Positions 5,732-7,850 of a stretch of 7,850 nucleotides of DNA are shown piece by piece (the first letter of the stretch is position 1; every line of letters begins with the position of its first letter). The notes under the pieces were generated by a model. The model made no database searches. It was not told the origin of the DNA and was given only the letters and a program-made list of their open reading frames with translations. A program made the translations under genes and the position numbers. Origin of the DNA: a bacterium (GTDB lineage Bacteria > Bipolaricaulota > Bipolaricaulia > UBA7950 > UBA9294); contig DAOVHV010000038.1 of the NCBI GenBank assembly GCA_030671645.1, positions 1-7,850 on the forward strand, read 5' to 3'.

Positions 5732-6958
5732 ATGGAACCACAACACGTTTTCACCGTTTCCGAACTGAATACGGCAGCGCGAACTGCCCTCGAACAGAAG
5801 TTCGGAACGATTTGGGTCCAAGGAGAAGTTTCGGAGTTGACTCGTGCGCCGTCAGGACACCTCTATTTCACGCTCAAGGACGAGAATTCCGAACTGAGTG
5901 CCGTTCGTTTCAAATCACGAACGTCTTTGCTTGCTCCGGCGACCATCGAGCCGGGGACCATTGTACTGGCACAAGGGACATTGACCGTGTACGAACCGCG
6001 AGGCCGCTATCAATTCATCGTCTCGATCCTTCAACCTCTTGGTGCGGGTGCCATTCAGCGTTCATTCGACTTGATGAAACGAAAACTTCAGGAAGAGGGA
6101 TTGTTCGATCCTGAGGCGAAGTCCGAGCTTCCTACAATTCCTAGAGCCATCGGCATTATCACTTCGCCTCAAGGAGCAGCTCTTCGAGACATTCAGTCCG
6201 TGTTGGAACGCCGCTGGCCACACGTTCACGTGTTCCTTTTCCCGTCAACCGTCCAAGGAGAAGCTGCTCCTGGAGAGTTGCGGAAGGCGTTGGATCGCGC
6301 CATCCGATTCTCGCGATCGCCCCAGCCTCTCGACCTGCTCATCTTGACTCGAGGAGGAGGATCGGCCGAGGATCTGGTCGCCTTCAATGACGAGGCATTG
6401 GCGCGGGACCTGTACGCCTGTCCCATTCCTGTGATCTCGGCAATAGGACACGAGATTGATTTTTCAATCGCCGACTTCGTGGCCGATCGCCGCGCTCCCA
6501 CCCCGTCCGCAGCAGCCGAGTTGGCTGTACCCGATCGGGTCGAAGCACTCGGCGCGGTTTCATCGATTCTCCTTCGAATGCAACGACAGATACGATCCCT
6601 TTGGAAAGAGCGCTTTGACGGATTCCGCCTGCGAGTCGATGCCTGTTTGATGCGCGGCCCACAGAGGCGATTTGAAACCTACGAACAACGACTCGATCTC
6701 GGATTGAGCACTGTGCTTCGCTGTATTTTGATCAGATGGAAAGCGCGCCAAGAATCGTCTCGACATTGGTCGGAGATCCTTCGCCTATCCGATCCCAAAT
6801 TGCCTCTCCAGCGTGGGTACTCCCTGACGTTCCGGCGGGGTGAAGCGCGTCCATTACGAAGCTTGGCGGGGCTACAGGTTGGGGAATCAATCGAAACGCG
6901 ACTCGCCGACGGTCGTCTGATGTCTCACATTGAGGAGGTCTCCCCGAATGAACCTTGA
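5732..6958 (+). CDS. xseA: Exodeoxyribonuclease VII large subunit
   Basis: This 408-residue protein is the catalytic subunit of exonuclease VII, which with many XseB copies degrades single-stranded DNA from both ends and acts in repair. The N-terminal OB-fold is clear: FTVSELN (7-13), WVQGEVSEL (28-36) and SGHLYFTLKD (41-50). The nuclease domain follows with GIITSPQGAALRDI (141-154), RGGGSAEDL (207-215), FNDE (218-221), SAIGHEIDFSIADFVAD (236-252) and RAPTPSAAAEL (254-264), all family hallmarks. The region 265-345 should form the helical XseB-binding stalk, and LPLQRGYS (357-364) marks the C-terminal segment. It is somewhat shorter than the E. coli protein, mainly through a shorter stalk and tail. 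It diverges from rnpA and overlaps xseB by 11 bases, so the two subunits are co-translated. Confidence 0.97.
   Translation: MEPQHVFTVSELNTAARTALEQKFGTIWVQGEVSELTRAPSGHLYFTLKDENSELSAVRFKSRTSLLAPATIEPGTIVLAQGTLTVYEPRGRYQFIVSILQPLGAGAIQRSFDLMKRKLQEEGLFDPEAKSELPTIPRAIGIITSPQGAALRDIQSVLERRWPHVHVFLFPSTVQGEAAPGELRKALDRAIRFSRSPQPLDLLILTRGGGSAEDLVAFNDEALARDLYACPIPVISAIGHEIDFSIADFVADRRAPTPSAAAELAVPDRVEALGAVSSILLRMQRQIRSLWKERFDGFRLRVDACLMRGPQRRFETYEQRLDLGLSTVLRCILIRWKARQESSRHWSEILRLSDPKLPLQRGYSLTFRRGEARPLRSLAGLQVGESIETRLADGRLMSHIEEVSPNEP
6932..6939 (+). promoter_or_regulatory. Ribosome-binding site of xseB inside xseA
   Basis: GAGGAGGT lies 8 bases upstream of the ATG at 6948 and decides the xseB start against the in-frame TTG at 6930, which would precede the SD. 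It is embedded in the last codons of xseA. Confidence 0.85.
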
Positions 6959-7163
6959 GCAGGAACTAAAGCAGTTGGAGGACATTGCCAAGAAGCTGGA
7001 GTCCGACGAGTTACCGCTGGATGAAGCCATCACGTTGTTCGAGGGTGGTATCGCTCTTGCTACCTCGATCCGTGCTGCACTAAGCGAAGCCAAGATCCGG
7101 ATTGAAACTGTCGTTGAGGAATCACGGGATTCGTTCACGCTCGAGCCTTTTGACCTGGATTAG
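6948..7163 (+). CDS. xseB: Exodeoxyribonuclease VII small subunit
   Basis: This 71-residue protein is the helical subunit that wraps the XseA stalk in exonuclease VII. It matches the family pattern: QLEDIAKKLESDELPLDEAI (9-28), then LFEGGIAL (30-37) and a second helix to about residue 60, giving the usual two-helix hairpin. Length is normal. The last seven codons and the TAG (7142-7163) fall inside the first copy of the 7142-7203 direct repeat, so the tail EPFDLD is encoded by repeat sequence. That tail lies outside the conserved helices and probably does not affect function. Confidence 0.93.
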   Translation: MNLEQELKQLEDIAKKLESDELPLDEAITLFEGGIALATSIRAALSEAKIRIETVVEESRDSFTLEPFDLD

Positions 7164-7203
7164 AACACGCTCATAGCAATCTCCATCCTTGACGCTTCCG
7201 CGG
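7142..7203 (+). repeat. Direct repeat copy 1 (overlaps xseB 3' end)
   Basis: It aligns with 7253-7312 almost end to end with two single-base gaps. The best-conserved parts are TGACCTGRATT near the left end, CATAGCRATC in the middle and an identical 20-base block CCATCCTTGACGCTTCCGCG near the right end, after which both copies share one more G. Between the first two blocks there are about 10 unmatched bases. It is non-coding apart from the overlap with xseB. Confidence 0.8.
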
Positions 7204-7252
7204 TCAGGTAGCTCAATGAACAACTTATGAACCTTCTTGGGTTTCGCAAATG

Positions 7253-7312
7253 CGAACCTTTGACCTGAATTCGTACTGACCCATAGCGATCCCATCCTTG
7301 ACGCTTCCGCGG
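7253..7312 (+). repeat. Direct repeat copy 2 (intergenic, upstream of trxB)
   Basis: This is the second copy of the repeat at 7142-7203, 111 bases downstream in the same orientation. The conserved right-hand block ends 3 bases before the left arm of the trxB dyad (7316). Neither copy encodes a plausible protein. Apparent reading frames on the minus strand through both copies are short and share peptides only because the DNA is repeated. Confidence 0.8.
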
Positions 7313-7315
7313 CGT

Positions 7316-7343
7316 GGGTTGTCTTTTGACGAGAAGACAACCC
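7316..7343. promoter_or_regulatory. Perfect 10-bp dyad centred on the trxB -35 box (candidate operator)
   Basis: GGGTTGTCTT (7316-7325) and AAGACAACCC (7334-7343) are exact reverse complements. The 8-base centre, TTGACGAG, contains the -35 hexamer. There is no T-run after it, so it is a poor terminator candidate. The position suggests a dimeric regulator covering the -35 box. Confidence 0.6.
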
Positions 7344-7354
7344 TTGTCCATAAT
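7326..7354 (+). promoter_or_regulatory. trxB: Strong trxB promoter, predicted leaderless transcript
   Basis: TTGACG (7326-7331, 5/6) and CATAAT (7349-7354, 5/6) are separated by exactly 17 bases. The -10 box ends 8 positions before the A of the ATG at 7362, so transcription should start at or next to the start codon. No SD exists between the -10 box and the ATG. Confidence 0.7.
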
Positions 7355-7361
7355 CGGACCC

Positions 7362-7850
7362 ATGAGTGATCAGAGAGAACCGGTCGATGTTCTAATTGTC
7401 GGCGCCGGTCCGGCGGGACTAACGGCAGCCGTTTACTCCGGAAGAGCTCTGCTATCAACTATTGTGCTTGAGAAGGGCTTGCCCGGCGGCCAGCTCAATG
7501 AGACCGATCTCATCGAGAACTGGCCTGGTTTTGCGGAGGCCGTCGCTGCACCTGAATTGATGAAGCAAATGCGCGCCCAAGCTGAGCGGTTTGGTGCTTC
7601 CATTGTCTTGGACGACGTTCTTCGCATTGAGCCCGGCCCATCGACTCACCAAGTCGTTACATCTCAAGGGAGTTACAGAGCGCGAACCATCATTTTGTCG
7701 CCCGGTTCAAGACCCAAAGAACTCTCCGCCGAAAACGCCACTCGCCTGAAGGGAAAGGGTGTATCCTATTGTGCAACCTGTGATGGATTCTTTTTTCAAG
7801 GCAAACACATCATCCAGATCGGCGCCGGCGATTCCGGTTTGACGGAGTCA
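7362..7850 (+). CDS. trxB: Thioredoxin reductase (TrxB-like), N-terminal half, truncated by window edge
   Basis: The 163 visible residues cover about half of a usual low-molecular-weight thioredoxin reductase, a flavoenzyme passing electrons from NADPH through FAD and a Cys pair to thioredoxin. Seen are the FAD-binding LIVGAGPAGL (11-20), the PGGQL (41-45) and ENWPGF (52-57) segments, the redox-active CATCDG (Cys137, Cys140) and the start of the NADPH-binding motif IGAGDSG (153-159). The second FAD contact, usually an ATG triplet, reads ILSPGSRP (111-118). Start choice rests on the N-terminus fitting the family and on the promoter directly upstream. The frame is open to the last base with no stop, so the gene continues to the right. 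A ferredoxin- or other TrxB-like reductase is possible, but the intact CATC makes TrxB most likely. Confidence 0.93.
   Translation, partial: MSDQREPVDVLIVGAGPAGLTAAVYSGRALLSTIVLEKGLPGGQLNETDLIENWPGFAEAVAAPELMKQMRAQAERFGASIVLDDVLRIEPGPSTHQVVTSQGSYRARTIILSPGSRPKELSAENATRLKGKGVSYCATCDGFFFQGKHIIQIGAGDSGLTES

Noticed and set aside
7240..7258. Hairpin TTCGCA/TGCGAA in the spacer as an xseAB terminator
   Set aside because: It needs a bulge and a very small loop to extend and is followed by only three T residues, too weak to call.
7122..7458. Several overlapping minus-strand frames through the xseB-trxB spacer with shared peptides
   Set aside because: The shared peptides come from the duplicated DNA read in different frames. 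The frames overlap xseB or trxB and lack family similarity, so a repeated small protein is unlikely.

Overview
This window looks like an ordinary housekeeping stretch of a bacterial chromosome of moderate GC content. Every recognisable gene is a core or widespread one. There are no transposases, phage genes, CRISPR arrays, rRNAs or tRNAs. I cannot fix the phylum from the sequence. The genes are bacterial in type (RnpA, GreA, class II LysRS, XseA/XseB). Genes inside operons carry strong Shine-Dalgarno (SD) sequences, while several operon-first genes appear leaderless, a mix seen in some non-proteobacterial lineages.

Layout: (1) Positions 1-290 are mostly non-coding, with a possible leftward gene start at the extreme edge and a perfect 12-bp dyad just upstream of the next gene. 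(2) An M42-family metallo-aminopeptidase gene runs rightward (291-1349) and ends in a hairpin shared with the convergent gene. (3) A leftward block read from right to left as rnpA (RNase P protein), greA (transcript cleavage factor), lysS (lysyl-tRNA synthetase), a PAP2-family phosphatase and a fold-type I PLP aminotransferase spans 5640 down to 1407. It is tightly packed: rnpA/greA overlap by ATGA, lysS/PAP2 by GTGA, and 12 bases separate greA and lysS. Only the aminotransferase has a visible spacer (66 bases) and a credible promoter of its own. (4) Diverging from rnpA across 91 bases is xseA-xseB, the two subunits of exonuclease VII, overlapping by 11 bases. (5) A 198-base spacer holds two copies of a roughly 60-base direct repeat (the first runs over the 3' end of xseB) and a perfect 10-bp dyad centred on the -35 box of the next promoter. 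(6) The 5' half of a thioredoxin-reductase-like gene is cut off by the right window edge.

Functionally the leftward operon couples RNA processing, transcription fidelity and lysine charging with membrane-lipid phosphatase and amino-acid aminotransferase functions. The rightward genes serve DNA repair (exonuclease VII) and thiol redox balance. I did not find a new multi-gene system. The points most worth a second look are regulatory: apparently leaderless starts at rnpA and trxB, two perfect dyads placed similarly over the -35 region of two promoters, and the duplicated intergenic repeat.
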